Positions 24,209-31,518 of a stretch of DNA of 34,727 nucleotides are shown in pieces (positions within the stretch are counted from its first letter, which is position 1; every line of letters begins with the position of its first letter). The stretch comes from JAFDZV01 sp966128725 (GTDB taxonomy: Bacteria; Bacteroidota; Ignavibacteria; OLB7), in contig CBHYLN010000048.1 in assembly GCA_966128725.1 (NCBI GenBank), positions 1 through 34,727 of the forward strand, given 5' to 3'. The notes beneath the pieces are model-generated. The model did no database searches and had not been told where the DNA came from. It worked only from the letters and a program-made list of their open reading frames with translations. The position numbers were made by a program, and so were the translations under genes.

Positions 24209-25954
24209 CTACACCAGGCTGTTCTCGTCGATCTTCTCCAGATAGGCGAGGACGTCGGCAAGGAACTTACCGCCAAGCAGACCATCGATAACACGGTGAT
24301 CGTGCGACAGCGACAGGTATACCATCGATCGGATCACGATCATATCCTGACCCATGATCTCGCGCACCACAGGCCGCTTCTGGATTGCACCGGCACCAAG
24401 AATTGCCACCTGCGGCTGATTGATGATCGGCGCGCCATGCAGCAACCCGAACACGCCGTAGTTGGTAAGCGTGAACGTACCACCGGAAATCTCGTCCGGC
24501 AACAACTGCTTGTTGCGGGCACGCGTGGCCAGATCGTTCACGGCATGCGCAAGGCCGGCAATGTTCATGCGATCGGCATCCTTCACCACCGGTACAATCA
24601 GGTTGCCGTCGGGCAACGCAGTCGCAACGCCAACGTTGACGTGCTTCTTCACCAGCACGTTGGTGCCGTCCACCGAGGAGTTCACCCACGGATTGGCGCG
24701 CAGCGCGTGCGCAATCGCCGCCACGAAGAACGGTGTAAACGTGAGCTTGATCCCCTCGCGCTTGAAGAACGCATCCTTGGTGGCCTCGCGCAGGCGAACC
24801 AGACCGGAGACGTCGGCCTCACCAACCTCGGTGACGTGCGGTGAGGTCGCCTTCGAGCGCACCATGTGCTCGGCGATAAGCTGCCGCATACGATCCATAG
24901 GCACCACCTCGACATCCGAGCCGTGGTCCGTCGGGCCTGCAGCAGGGGTAGCGACCCGTGGGGCGGCGGTGGCCGGTGCGGCGGGCGCAACAGCCGGCTG
25001 GGCCGGACGCGCCACGCGATTCTGTACATATGCGATCAGGTCATCCTTGGTAACCCGCCCACCCTGGCCGCTTCCGACAAGGGCATCGAGTTCACGGACG
25101 CCGATACCTTCCTTGGTGGCAATCGAGCGCACCAGGGGCGAATAGAATCGATTGCCGCTTGTGCGCGGAACCGGGCCTGCTTCGCCCGCCATTTCCAGGA
25201 CCGGGGCCGCAACCGCGGCGCCATTGGAGGCCGCGCCATTGGTTGGTGCGGGAGCAACGGCCGGCGCCGGAGCAGCAACCGCGGCTGGCGCCGGAGCGCT
25301 GGCGGCGGCCGGGGCCGCGGCCGAACCGCTTCCGGAAGAGATGTAGGCAATCACGTTGCCAACTGCGACGGTCTCGTTCTCCTGCGCCACGATCTCCAGC
25401 AACACGCCGGCGGCAGGCGATGGGATCTCGGTGTCCACCTTGTCGGTGGAGATCTCCGCGATAACCTCGTCGCGCTCGATGGATTCGCCCGGTTGCTTCA
25501 GCCAGCGAAGGATGGTTCCTTCCTGTACCGACTCGCCCATCTTCGGCATCAGAATTTCGGTGCGCTGGCCCGTTGCAGCCGGGGCCGCGGCAGGAGCCGG
25601 GGCGGGCGCCGGAGCAGCAGCCGGGGCAGGAGCGGCGGCGGCGGCCTCAACAGGCGCGGGTGCGGGAGCGGCGGCAGGTGGTGCCGAAGCCGGAGCACCG
25701 CCGCCAGCAACCTCACCGGCCTCGCCTAGGCGGGCGATGACATTGCCAACCGCAACGGTCTCGTTCTCCTGCGCCACGATCTCGAGCAGCACACCGGCAG
25801 ATGGCGATGGAATCTCCGTGTCCACCTTGTCGGTGGAGATCTCCGCGATAACCTCATCGCGTTCAACGGTATCCCCTGGCTGCTTCAGCCACCGCAGGAT
25901 TGTTCCCTCCTGCACCGACTCGCCCATCTTGGGCATGAGAACATCAATTGCCAT
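24209..25954 (-). CDS. 2-oxoacid dehydrogenase E2 acyltransferase with two lipoyl domains
   Basis: E2 is the core of a 2-oxoacid dehydrogenase complex and moves acyl groups from E1 to CoA. The 581 residues comprise lipoyl domain 1 (1-78, lipoylated Lys43 in STDKVDTE), an Ala/Pro linker, lipoyl domain 2 (130-207, Lys172), another linker, a peripheral-subunit-binding domain (SPLVRSIATKEGIGV to GRVTKDDLIAYV) and the catalytic domain ending in SLSHDHRVIDG (His553, Asp557). The order resembles multi-lipoyl SucB/branched-chain E2 proteins, but acyl specificity (acetyl, succinyl or branched) cannot be read. The ATG at 25954 begins the first lipoyl domain; the longer open frame upstream is not family-like. 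AGGGAG lies some 11 nt upstream. E1 and E3 genes are not in the window. lipA follows. Confidence 0.94.
   Translation of the reverse strand: MAIDVLMPKMGESVQEGTILRWLKQPGDTVERDEVIAEISTDKVDTEIPSPSAGVLLEIVAQENETVAVGNVIARLGEAGEVAGGGAPASAPPAAAPAPAPVEAAAAAPAPAAAPAPAPAPAAAPAATGQRTEILMPKMGESVQEGTILRWLKQPGESIERDEVIAEISTDKVDTEIPSPAAGVLLEIVAQENETVAVGNVIAYISSGSGSAAAPAAASAPAPAAVAAPAPAVAPAPTNGAASNGAAVAAPVLEMAGEAGPVPRTSGNRFYSPLVRSIATKEGIGVRELDALVGSGQGGRVTKDDLIAYVQNRVARPAQPAVAPAAPATAAPRVATPAAGPTDHGSDVEVVPMDRMRQLIAEHMVRSKATSPHVTEVGEADVSGLVRLREATKDAFFKREGIKLTFTPFFVAAIAHALRANPWVNSSVDGTNVLVKKHVNVGVATALPDGNLIVPVVKDADRMNIAGLAHAVNDLATRARNKQLLPDEISGGTFTLTNYGVFGLLHGAPIINQPQVAILGAGAIQKRPVVREIMGQDMIVIRSMVYLSLSHDHRVIDGLLGGKFLADVLAYLEKIDENSLV
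25343..25951 (-). repeat. Duplicated lipoyl-domain coding segments within the E2 gene
   Basis: The coding segments for the two lipoyl domains (about 25343-25559 and 25733-25951) are nearly the same at DNA level. A 38-bp block at 25431-25468 recurs exactly at 25818-25855 (offset 387 bp, 129 codons), and a 29-bp identical block precedes it in both copies. This points to a recent internal duplication or ongoing gene conversion. Confidence 0.8.
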
Positions 25955-26219
25955 TGTCTTGGGTTCTCCCTGGGATGTATAAACGTTCTTTTCGGTAGTT
26001 ACTGCTCGAATGCGTTCCGAGAGGATCAGTCGGAACCCACACCACGCGCCATACGGCCGAGGAACGGGTCGAAGTAAGGCAGGCAATTTACGAAGCGGGA
26101 GTATCTCTGCGCCTCGGGATCTGATTGCATTTGTAATTGTTCGAGGCAATCATCCGAGCACCATCGCACCCGAAAAACCGGACGCCGCGAGCACGGACCG
26201 CCGATCACGCCGCGATTTG

Positions 26220-27914
26220 CTAGCGCATTCGGACCATGCTGATCACCACCTGTGCGTTTGCCTCGGCCGTGGCAGCGGCAGTGTTATCGCGATCGGTGGC
26301 AACTATTGCAAGCTCGGCAAGGCCATTCCCGGCCAGCCAGGCACGCACGGCCTCGGCGCGGCGCTCGGCAAGCGCAACGGCCTCAGGCCCCTTCCCATCG
26401 TGGTAGCCGATCACCTGCAGGCCAAGCACCTGGCCAGCATACAACGTCTTGCAATCCACAACAAACGCGCGCAGCCGTGCAACCGTTGCGGCGGTTATCT
26501 CGGCGCCCGAACCGAAATCGGAAATCATCAGAGCGGTGGCCGTCCCTACCCCGGCGTCGTTGCCTTTGTTCGGGAGGGGTTTGACCTGTGCGGTAACGCC
26601 GGTCCGCTTCGCGGGCATCGCGGGCGCGGCACCGGGTTTCAATGCGATCGCCAGCGATACGGCACGCTGCCCCTTGCGAAGATCCAGATCCGACGCCTGC
26701 TCGCGGTATCCCTCGGCCCAACCGGTTACGCGGTACAAACGTCCGCCGGCAACCGTAAGGCTGAACGAACCGTCGGCCTGGCTGGCCGCCGAGGCTACCT
26801 CGGTGCCAGTGGCTCCGTCGACAACACGAACAAGCCCCTGTAGACGCTTGCTGCCGCTCTTGAGCACGCCGCTGACCGTTGCGTTCAGGCGTGGGCGCAA
26901 CGTTTCCGGAAGCACTGTGTAGTAGATATCCGTTTTACCGTAGCCTGTTTCGCTCGACGAGCCATCCGCGCTCATGTACGCATGCACGCCGTCGGCAGCG
27001 GGCATTAACGAGGCCTCGTAGCCAACGGTGTTGATCGTGGGCCCCATGTTCTCCGGTTCGGACCAATTGGTCCACGTGGAATCCAGGCGCCTTGTGACAT
27101 AGATGTCCGACGCGCCAAAGCCCACAAGCCCACCCGAGGCGAAGTAGAGCGTTTCGTTGTCGGCAGCCAACGACGGCGCCCACTCGTACAGCAGCGAGTT
27201 GATACGCTCGCCCAGCGAGACCGGCGCCGACCAATGGAGATAGTCGTTGCCCAACGCGGCACACGAGTAAAGGTCAAGGTTCTCCTGATTGAGCGTATCG
27301 CTCGCAAACGCCACAATCAATCGCCGTCCGTCGGGCGAAATGCAGGCGGAGAAACCATCACCGTGCTCGTTCAGATTATCCAGACCATCGATGGTGATCG
27401 AGACAGGCATCCCCCACGAACCATCGGCCGTGCGGCGTGCAATTGCCAGACCAACGTTGCGGCCGCCGACGCTGGCACCATTATGCACCAGGACGGTGTT
27501 GCCGTCGGCCGATACCCAGAAGAGAACATCGGAGCCGGAAGTGTTCAGTGGTGGGCCTACGTTTTCCGCAACCGACCAGGTGCCATCGGGTTGCTTCCGG
27601 CTCATGTAGATATCATCGGGATCATCGCGCCCCGCGGTGTTGCGCGGATCGTACTTCCGATCGAAATACAGAGTGTTGCCGTCGGCGCTGATCACCGGCA
27701 GGATCTCGGCGCGGGTGCTGTTGACATACCCCCCGAGATTGCTTCGCTTGGCCAGCGTCGGGTCGCCGTGAAGCACTGCCGGCTGCGCCTGCAACGGAAC
27801 GCCTGCAACGGCTACCACCGCAACAACGGCGAGCAAGGTGTTGGCAACGGCCATCAAGCCGGAACCACGACAAATCGATTGAATGTGTTGGAGGATCGAT
27901 GACATTGCGAACAT
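26220..27914 (-). CDS. PorE-like envelope protein: beta-propeller + CRD + OmpA-like domain
   Basis: From the ATG at 27914 (564 residues), an N-terminal signal (hydrophobic core 21-40, LQAQ cleavage region) leads into a WD40-like PD40 beta-propeller (about 65-340) with repeats such as LPVISADGNTLYF, DVLFWVSADGNTVLV, ACISPDGRRLIVAF and PSLAADNETLYFASGG. A carboxypeptidase-regulatory-like domain follows (345-425, GSFSLTVAGGRLYRVTGWAEGY), then an OmpA_C-like domain (460-564). Asp506 and Arg518/519 (GYHDGKG, LAERRAEAV) match the peptidoglycan-binding positions, but the usual C-terminal NRRVE motif is replaced by NAQVV. This order equals T9SS PorE without its TPR part. The start is uncertain: 27905 and 27854 are in-frame ATGs, none with a good ribosome binding site. 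The first ATG keeps a basic n-region. The T9SS role is inferred. Confidence 0.8.
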   Translation of the reverse strand: MFAMSSILQHIQSICRGSGLMAVANTLLAVVAVVAVAGVPLQAQPAVLHGDPTLAKRSNLGGYVNSTRAEILPVISADGNTLYFDRKYDPRNTAGRDDPDDIYMSRKQPDGTWSVAENVGPPLNTSGSDVLFWVSADGNTVLVHNGASVGGRNVGLAIARRTADGSWGMPVSITIDGLDNLNEHGDGFSACISPDGRRLIVAFASDTLNQENLDLYSCAALGNDYLHWSAPVSLGERINSLLYEWAPSLAADNETLYFASGGLVGFGASDIYVTRRLDSTWTNWSEPENMGPTINTVGYEASLMPAADGVHAYMSADGSSSETGYGKTDIYYTVLPETLRPRLNATVSGVLKSGSKRLQGLVRVVDGATGTEVASAASQADGSFSLTVAGGRLYRVTGWAEGYREQASDLDLRKGQRAVSLAIALKPGAAPAMPAKRTGVTAQVKPLPNKGNDAGVGTATALMISDFGSGAEITAATVARLRAFVVDCKTLYAGQVLGLQVIGYHDGKGPEAVALAERRAEAVRAWLAGNGLAELAIVATDRDNTAAATAEANAQVVISMVRMR

Positions 27915-27951
27915 GCTGTTGAGCAAACTGAATCCGGCCCCGCGTTGGCTG

Positions 27952-28206
27952 CTACTTCCAGCGGAAGTGGACGAACACCCGGCCGAAGTTCTTGCTGTCC
28001 TTCTCCACGCGATGATACAGCGCCTTGATCTCCTTCTGATCCAGGAATCGGAGGACGTGTTTCTTAAGCTGCCCCGAACCCTTTCCCGGAATGATCTCCA
28101 CCATTGGCGCCCGCTTTTCAACAGCCTCATTGATAATGCCCCGCAGGGCACGCTCGATATCGGCGCCGCGGTTGTAGATGTCGTGCAGATCCAGCTTCAG
28201 CTTCAT
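27952..28206 (-). CDS. Stand-alone Smr-domain protein
   Basis: This 84-residue protein is essentially only an Smr domain: LDLHD at residues 5-9, an alpha/beta core, and the loop PGKGSGQLKKHV at 40-51 in place of the classical GHGxG/TGxG loop. Smr domains are found at the C-terminus of MutS2 and in small separate proteins, and some have nuclease activity on DNA or RNA; activity here is not shown. It lies 38 bp upstream of the PorE-like start on the same strand, and 95 bp downstream of nadA, so the three may be read together. Confidence 0.88.
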   Translation of the reverse strand: MKLKLDLHDIYNRGADIERALRGIINEAVEKRAPMVEIIPGKGSGQLKKHVLRFLDQKEIKALYHRVEKDSKNFGRVFVHFRWK

Positions 28207-28301
28207 CGCGCGATGATTTGAGTCAGTATCAGAATAGACCTGTTTGTGCGCTCATGGTCACACGGCGCGGTTGTTCGCTTGGCCATCGATCCGTCGCAAG
28301 C

Positions 28302-29285
28302 CTAACCGGTCATCTCCAGCATGCGTGTCAGCGACCGGCGCGCGCCCTGCATTACATCATCGGGAAGCACAATCTCCGGCGTACGATTGCGCAACGCAAG
28401 GTAGATCTTCTCCAACGTGTTGAGCTTCATGTACGGGCAATTGTTGCAACTGCAACTTTCCTCCTCCGGCGGGGCCGCGATGAAGCGCTTGCCTGGCGAG
28501 AATTTCTGCATCTGATGGATGATCCCGAACTCGGTTGCCACGATGAACTCCTCGGCGGCCGACTCCTGCGTAAAGCGCAGCAACGCGCTTGTGGAGCCGA
28601 TGAAGTCCGCACGGTTGAGCAACGATTCCTCGCACTCCGGATGGGCAATCAACAGCGCATTCGGATTGCGGTGCCGCAGCTCAACAATCTTGCGCTCGCT
28701 GAAGGTTTCGTGAACGATGCACGTTCCCTGCCACAGCAGCATGTCGCGCCCCGTTTTACGGATCAGGTACCTCCCCAGATTACGATCGGGCGCGAAGAGG
28801 ATCCGGGCATCGGCCGGCAACTGATTGATGATCCGCTCGGCCGACGACGACGTGCAGATGATGTCGCTGAGCGCCTTCACCTCGGCCGAACAGTTGATGT
28901 AGGTAATGGCGATATGATCGGGATGCAACTGCCGGAACCGCTTGAACTCCGGCGCCGGACATCCCGATGCAAGCGAACAGCCGGCGGCCATGTCCGGGAT
29001 CAACACCTGCTTGTCGGGGTTCAGGATCTTGGCGGTCTCGGCCATGAAGTGAACGCCGGCAAACAGGATCACGTCGGCCAAGGTCTCCTGCGAGCGCCGC
29101 GCAAGCTCCAACGAATCGCCGATGAAATCGGCAATGTCCTGTATCTCCGACTCCTGATAGTAGTGCGCCAGCAGAACCGCGTTGCGTTCCTGCTTCAACC
29201 GAAGGATCTCTTCAACCAGATCCAACCGTGGATCGATATCATCCAACCTGGGCGCGGCTGGCGCCACGCGAAGTTCGTGCATCAT
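28302..29285 (-). CDS. nadA: Quinolinate synthase
   Basis: NadA condenses iminoaspartate with dihydroxyacetone phosphate to quinolinate in de novo NAD synthesis and needs a [4Fe-4S] cluster. The 327 residues show LLAHYYQ near 38-44, FAGVHFMAETAKIL, Cys103 in AGCSLASGC, Cys218 in AHPECEES, and the C-terminal group CSCNNCPYMKLN (Cys278, 280, 283). The three cluster ligands are expected to be Cys103, Cys218 and one of the last group. ATG at 29285 is followed by another ATG; no strong ribosome binding site is seen. No nadB or nadC lies in the window. It is the first minus-strand gene left of a 784-bp gene-free region. Confidence 0.97.
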   Translation of the reverse strand: MMHELRVAPAAPRLDDIDPRLDLVEEILRLKQERNAVLLAHYYQESEIQDIADFIGDSLELARRSQETLADVILFAGVHFMAETAKILNPDKQVLIPDMAAGCSLASGCPAPEFKRFRQLHPDHIAITYINCSAEVKALSDIICTSSSAERIINQLPADARILFAPDRNLGRYLIRKTGRDMLLWQGTCIVHETFSERKIVELRHRNPNALLIAHPECEESLLNRADFIGSTSALLRFTQESAAEEFIVATEFGIIHQMQKFSPGKRFIAAPPEEESCSCNNCPYMKLNTLEKIYLALRNRTPEIVLPDDVMQGARRSLTRMLEMTG

Positions 29286-29559
29286 GAGCTACCTGTGTGC
29301 AAAATCCACCTGAGAACGAGGCCAGAGCATCGCGGGAGCCAGCCCCCGTCCATCGGTGCGCCGTATGGCAACAGCAACTGGCGCAACCTAGTGAAATCCT
29401 CCCGCAGAAAACCACGAAGCGCCGGGGATCGTACAAAGTATCAGCAAGCGTCATAACAAGCTGATAATGCTGATGGGCCAGATCGCGCCCCAGCAGCCCG
29501 GTGCCGTTACGGTTGACGCGTTCGGGTAACGACGCTTGGTTGTTGTGACGAACAATACG

Positions 29560-29590
29560 GCACGTTGGTGCCATCGTTACACCAACGTGC
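29560..29590. promoter_or_regulatory. Perfect 11-bp inverted repeat, operator-like
   Basis: GCACGTTGGTG (29560-29570) and CACCAACGTGC (29580-29590) are exact reverse complements across a 9-nt spacer. No T-run follows on either strand, so a binding site for a dimeric regulator or an RNA hairpin is more likely than a terminator. It lies about 270 bp upstream of nadA and 480 bp upstream of the response regulator. Confidence 0.5.
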
Positions 29591-29684
29591 ACGCAGGCAA
29601 ACAACTGATACGCAACAAGCTGTTGGTACGAATGCGAGGAGTCAGATTGGATTGACCGACAGGTGGGGCAGTGATCGAAAAACA

Positions 29685-29723
29685 ATCACCGGGCGGCGAG
29701 GGTGGCGCCCCGCCGCCCGTGAT
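29685..29723 (-). terminator. Strong rho-independent terminator on minus strand
   Basis: ATCAC/GTGAT, GGGCGGCG/CGCCGCCC and GGG/CCC stack into a 16-bp stem with two single-base bulges (29690 and 29699) and a 5-nt loop. On the minus strand it is followed at once by TGTTTTTC (29677-29684). No minus-strand protein gene lies upstream of it, which is why a small RNA is proposed. On the plus strand the A-run precedes it and no T-run follows. Confidence 0.7.
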
Positions 29724-29768
29724 AGGACTATGCCCGTCTTGCCTAAACTCACAAGGAGGTCCAGACCT

Positions 29769-29822
29769 GTGAGTAAAAAGTCGAACTCCGCGATGATCTT
29801 TATGAGAGGTCCAGAATCATAA
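29769..29822 (+). CDS. Possible 17-residue leader peptide with strong ribosome binding site
   Basis: AAGGAGGT at 29753-29760 is a near-perfect Shine-Dalgarno site, 8 nt before a GTG that opens a 17-codon frame (MSKKSNSAMIFMRGPES, TAA at 29820). The ribosome site lies in the loop, and the GTG in the 3' arm, of the hairpin 29747-29774, so folding could hide the start. It would be a leader peptide upstream of the sigma-54 regulator. The same bases are also explained by the minus-strand small RNA, so this is one of two competing readings. No similarity to any known peptide is recognised. Confidence 0.3.
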   Translation: MSKKSNSAMIFMRGPES

Positions 29823-29871
29823 AAGCGTCGCGGCGACTCGGCAGACGTTGGTTTCCAACAGGAACTACATA

Positions 29872-30033
29872 ATGCGTCGCTGGAAATGCTTAGTCACCAC
29901 GAATATAAAGACTTTCCGGCTTCAAGATCAACCACGCGCGAAAAATTTCCCCGATCCCTCTGATTTCGCCAATACGGCCGCTTTCGACGATACTTACACC
30001 ACGGTTTCGTACATTCGGACACGACATCGCTGA
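29872..30033 (+). CDS. Small unknown ORF, 53 residues
   Basis: ATG at 29872 is preceded by AGGA 8 nt upstream, itself just after a small GTTGG/CCAAC hairpin. The 53-residue product (MRRWKCLVTTNIKTF... ending YIRTRHR) has no signal peptide, membrane segment or recognisable domain, and its codon use is less GC-biased than neighbouring genes. It ends 36 bp before the response regulator start. It overlaps the proposed promoter of the minus-strand small RNA. It may not be a real gene. Confidence 0.2.
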   Translation: MRRWKCLVTTNIKTFRLQDQPRAKNFPDPSDFANTAAFDDTYTTVSYIRTRHR

Positions 30034-30069
30034 CGAGTTCTCCGGTAGTGCAGACAGAGGCACCCTTAC

Positions 30070-31473
30070 ATGTTGACCCAGACAAACGGATCTCAATCAC
30101 TCAGTGTCCTTCTCATCGACGACGATCGAAGCTTTCTCGATACCGTCGCCGAACTGCTCCGCCGCTCCGGCTACACGGCAATCACGGCCGAGGGAGGTGC
30201 CCGTGGCCTGGAAGTACTCAGCAGTAACGCGGCATCAATCGCCCTGGTGCTGCTTGATATGCGCATGCCCGGCATGGACGGCGACGAAGTGCTGGAACGC
30301 ATCGTCCGCTTCCATCCCACTATCCCGGTGATCATGCTCACCGGCGAGAATGCGATCGAGTTGGTGGTGAGCGCCATGAAAAGCGGCGCGACGAACTATA
30401 TCTATAAGGGCTCCAGCCCGCACGAACTGCTCACGGCAGTCCGCACCGCCTACGACCGCAGCATCCGCAGCCGGAACGATCTTGGCACGGTTGATCAATA
30501 CGGCGCTCACGGCATCGTGGGCCGCAGCGCCATGATCCAGAGACTGATGGCCGACGCCGCGATGTGCGCGCGCTCGATGATTTCGGTGCTGATCACGGGC
30601 GAAACCGGCGTTGGCAAGGACTTGCTGGCGCGCGCTATCCACATGATGAGCCCGCGAAGCAGCAAGCCGTTCGTGGTGCTCGACGTGCCCAACATCCCGG
30701 CGACGATGTTTGAAAGCGAACTGTTCGGCCACACACGTGGTGCGTTCACCGGCGCTACCGATGCCAAAACCGGCATGGTGCAGGCAGCCGATCAGGGCAC
30801 GTTGTTCCTCGACGAAATCGGCGAGTTCCCAATCGAGTTGCAGTCGAAGTTCCTGCGCGTGCTTGACAGCGGCTCGGTACGGCGGCTTGGATCGGTGTCG
30901 CCGGAGAACGTGGACGTCCGAATCGTGTCGGCAACCAACCGCAATCTGCTGGAAGCGGTGCGGGCTCGCACCTTCCGCGAGGATCTGCTGTATCGCCTGC
31001 GCGGCATCGAGATTCACATCCCGCCGTTGCGCGAACGCAAGGAGGATATCGCGCCGCTGGCCACGCACTTCCTGGAGTCGTTTGCCCAGCGGAACTCCCT
31101 GGAGGCACGCAGATTCACGGAGTCGGCGATCGACCTGCTCGAACGCCAACGCTGGCCCGGCAATATTCGCGAACTGCGCCGCGCCGTCGAGGCCGTGGCC
31201 GTGATGTCGCAATCGGAAACGATCGACCACACGGACGTGGCTCGCGTGCTGGGCCGGGCCGATGGCACTCGCGCCGCCGAGATTACCGTGGTGCAGGATT
31301 ACAACGATGTGCAGATGATGGCGCGGCAGACCAAGAAGGACGAACTGGTCAAGGTGCTCGACCGAAACGATTGGAACATCACACGCGCGGCGGCCGAGCT
31401 GGACATCGACCGATCGACACTCTCCAAACAGATGAAGAGTCTTGGGATTGATAAGCCGAAGCTCCGCATGTAA
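30070..31473 (+). CDS. Sigma-54-dependent response regulator (NtrC family)
   Basis: This 467-residue transcription activator has three parts. The receiver domain (about 10-125) carries acidic pocket DDD at 17-19, phosphoacceptor Asp63 in LLDMRMPGMDG, Thr91 and Lys113. The sigma-54 AAA+ domain has Walker A GETGVGKD (177-184), the sigma-54 contact loop GAFTGA (224-229), Walker B GTLFLDEIG (243-251), and RLRGIEIHIPPLRERKEDI. The C-terminal Fis-type helix-turn-helix is NDWNITRAAAELDIDRSTLSKQM. It would be phosphorylated by a sensor kinase and then drive sigma-54 promoters; no kinase gene is adjacent, so it is an orphan in this window. GAGG lies upstream of the ATG. Confidence 0.95.
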   Translation: MLTQTNGSQSLSVLLIDDDRSFLDTVAELLRRSGYTAITAEGGARGLEVLSSNAASIALVLLDMRMPGMDGDEVLERIVRFHPTIPVIMLTGENAIELVVSAMKSGATNYIYKGSSPHELLTAVRTAYDRSIRSRNDLGTVDQYGAHGIVGRSAMIQRLMADAAMCARSMISVLITGETGVGKDLLARAIHMMSPRSSKPFVVLDVPNIPATMFESELFGHTRGAFTGATDAKTGMVQAADQGTLFLDEIGEFPIELQSKFLRVLDSGSVRRLGSVSPENVDVRIVSATNRNLLEAVRARTFREDLLYRLRGIEIHIPPLRERKEDIAPLATHFLESFAQRNSLEARRFTESAIDLLERQRWPGNIRELRRAVEAVAVMSQSETIDHTDVARVLGRADGTRAAEITVVQDYNDVQMMARQTKKDELVKVLDRNDWNITRAAAELDIDRSTLSKQMKSLGIDKPKLRM

Positions 31474-31518
31474 CACGAGTGTGCACGGCAGGGCCGGGTA
31501 GATCGCCGGAGGGTAAAC

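Larger units (their letters stand above)
29678..29895 (-). ncRNA. Candidate small RNA with twin hairpins sharing a loop decamer
   Basis: On the minus strand, TTGATC (29926-29931) and TATATT (29902-29907) form a sigma-70-like promoter with an 18-nt spacer. A transcript starting near 29895 would pass stems at 29847-29859 (GTTGG/CCAAC) and 29827-29837, then two hairpins: 7-bp stem 29817-29823/29799-29805 and 7-bp stem 29768-29774/29747-29753. Both loops contain TCTGGACCTC, while the stems share no sequence. The RNA would end at a GC-rich hairpin (29685-29723) followed by TGTTTTTC. The second loop extends to ACCTCCT, equal to the 16S rRNA anti-Shine-Dalgarno core, so mRNA ribosome binding sites are possible targets. 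No known family was recognised. Transcription is inferred. Confidence 0.45.
29286..30069. other. 784-bp gene-free region with multiple hairpins, between nadA and sigma-54 regulator
   Basis: No protein of ordinary size is encoded here. The left part (29286-29540) shows nothing clear. From 29541 on there are a TTGTT/AACAA half-site pair (29541-29556), a perfect 11-bp palindrome (29560-29590), a CAACA/TGTTG pair near 29612, a GC-rich hairpin with a T-run on the minus strand (29685-29723), two hairpins with the same loop word (29747-29823), and small stems at 29827-29837 and 29847-29859. Base composition is AT-richer than the flanking genes from about 29740 to 30040. The promoter of the downstream regulator must lie in the right half. 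Confidence 0.6.

Noticed and set aside
26026..26208. Short minus-strand frame before the E2 gene, ending SRFVNCLPYFDPFLGRMARG
   Set aside because: The C-terminal part looks protein-like, but there is no ribosome site, the N-terminal part is Cys/Arg-rich, and no family is recognised. The 265-bp gap is better left as intergenic.
29239..29685. 148-codon minus-strand frame upstream of nadA
   Set aside because: It runs into the nadA start in another frame, has no ribosome site or motif, and crosses the 11-bp palindrome and the terminator T-run.
29286..30069. RNase P RNA, tmRNA, SRP RNA or tRNA in the large gap
   Set aside because: None of the conserved sequence signatures of these RNAs, such as the tmRNA ends, the SRP apical loop or a T-arm TTCGA context, was found by eye.
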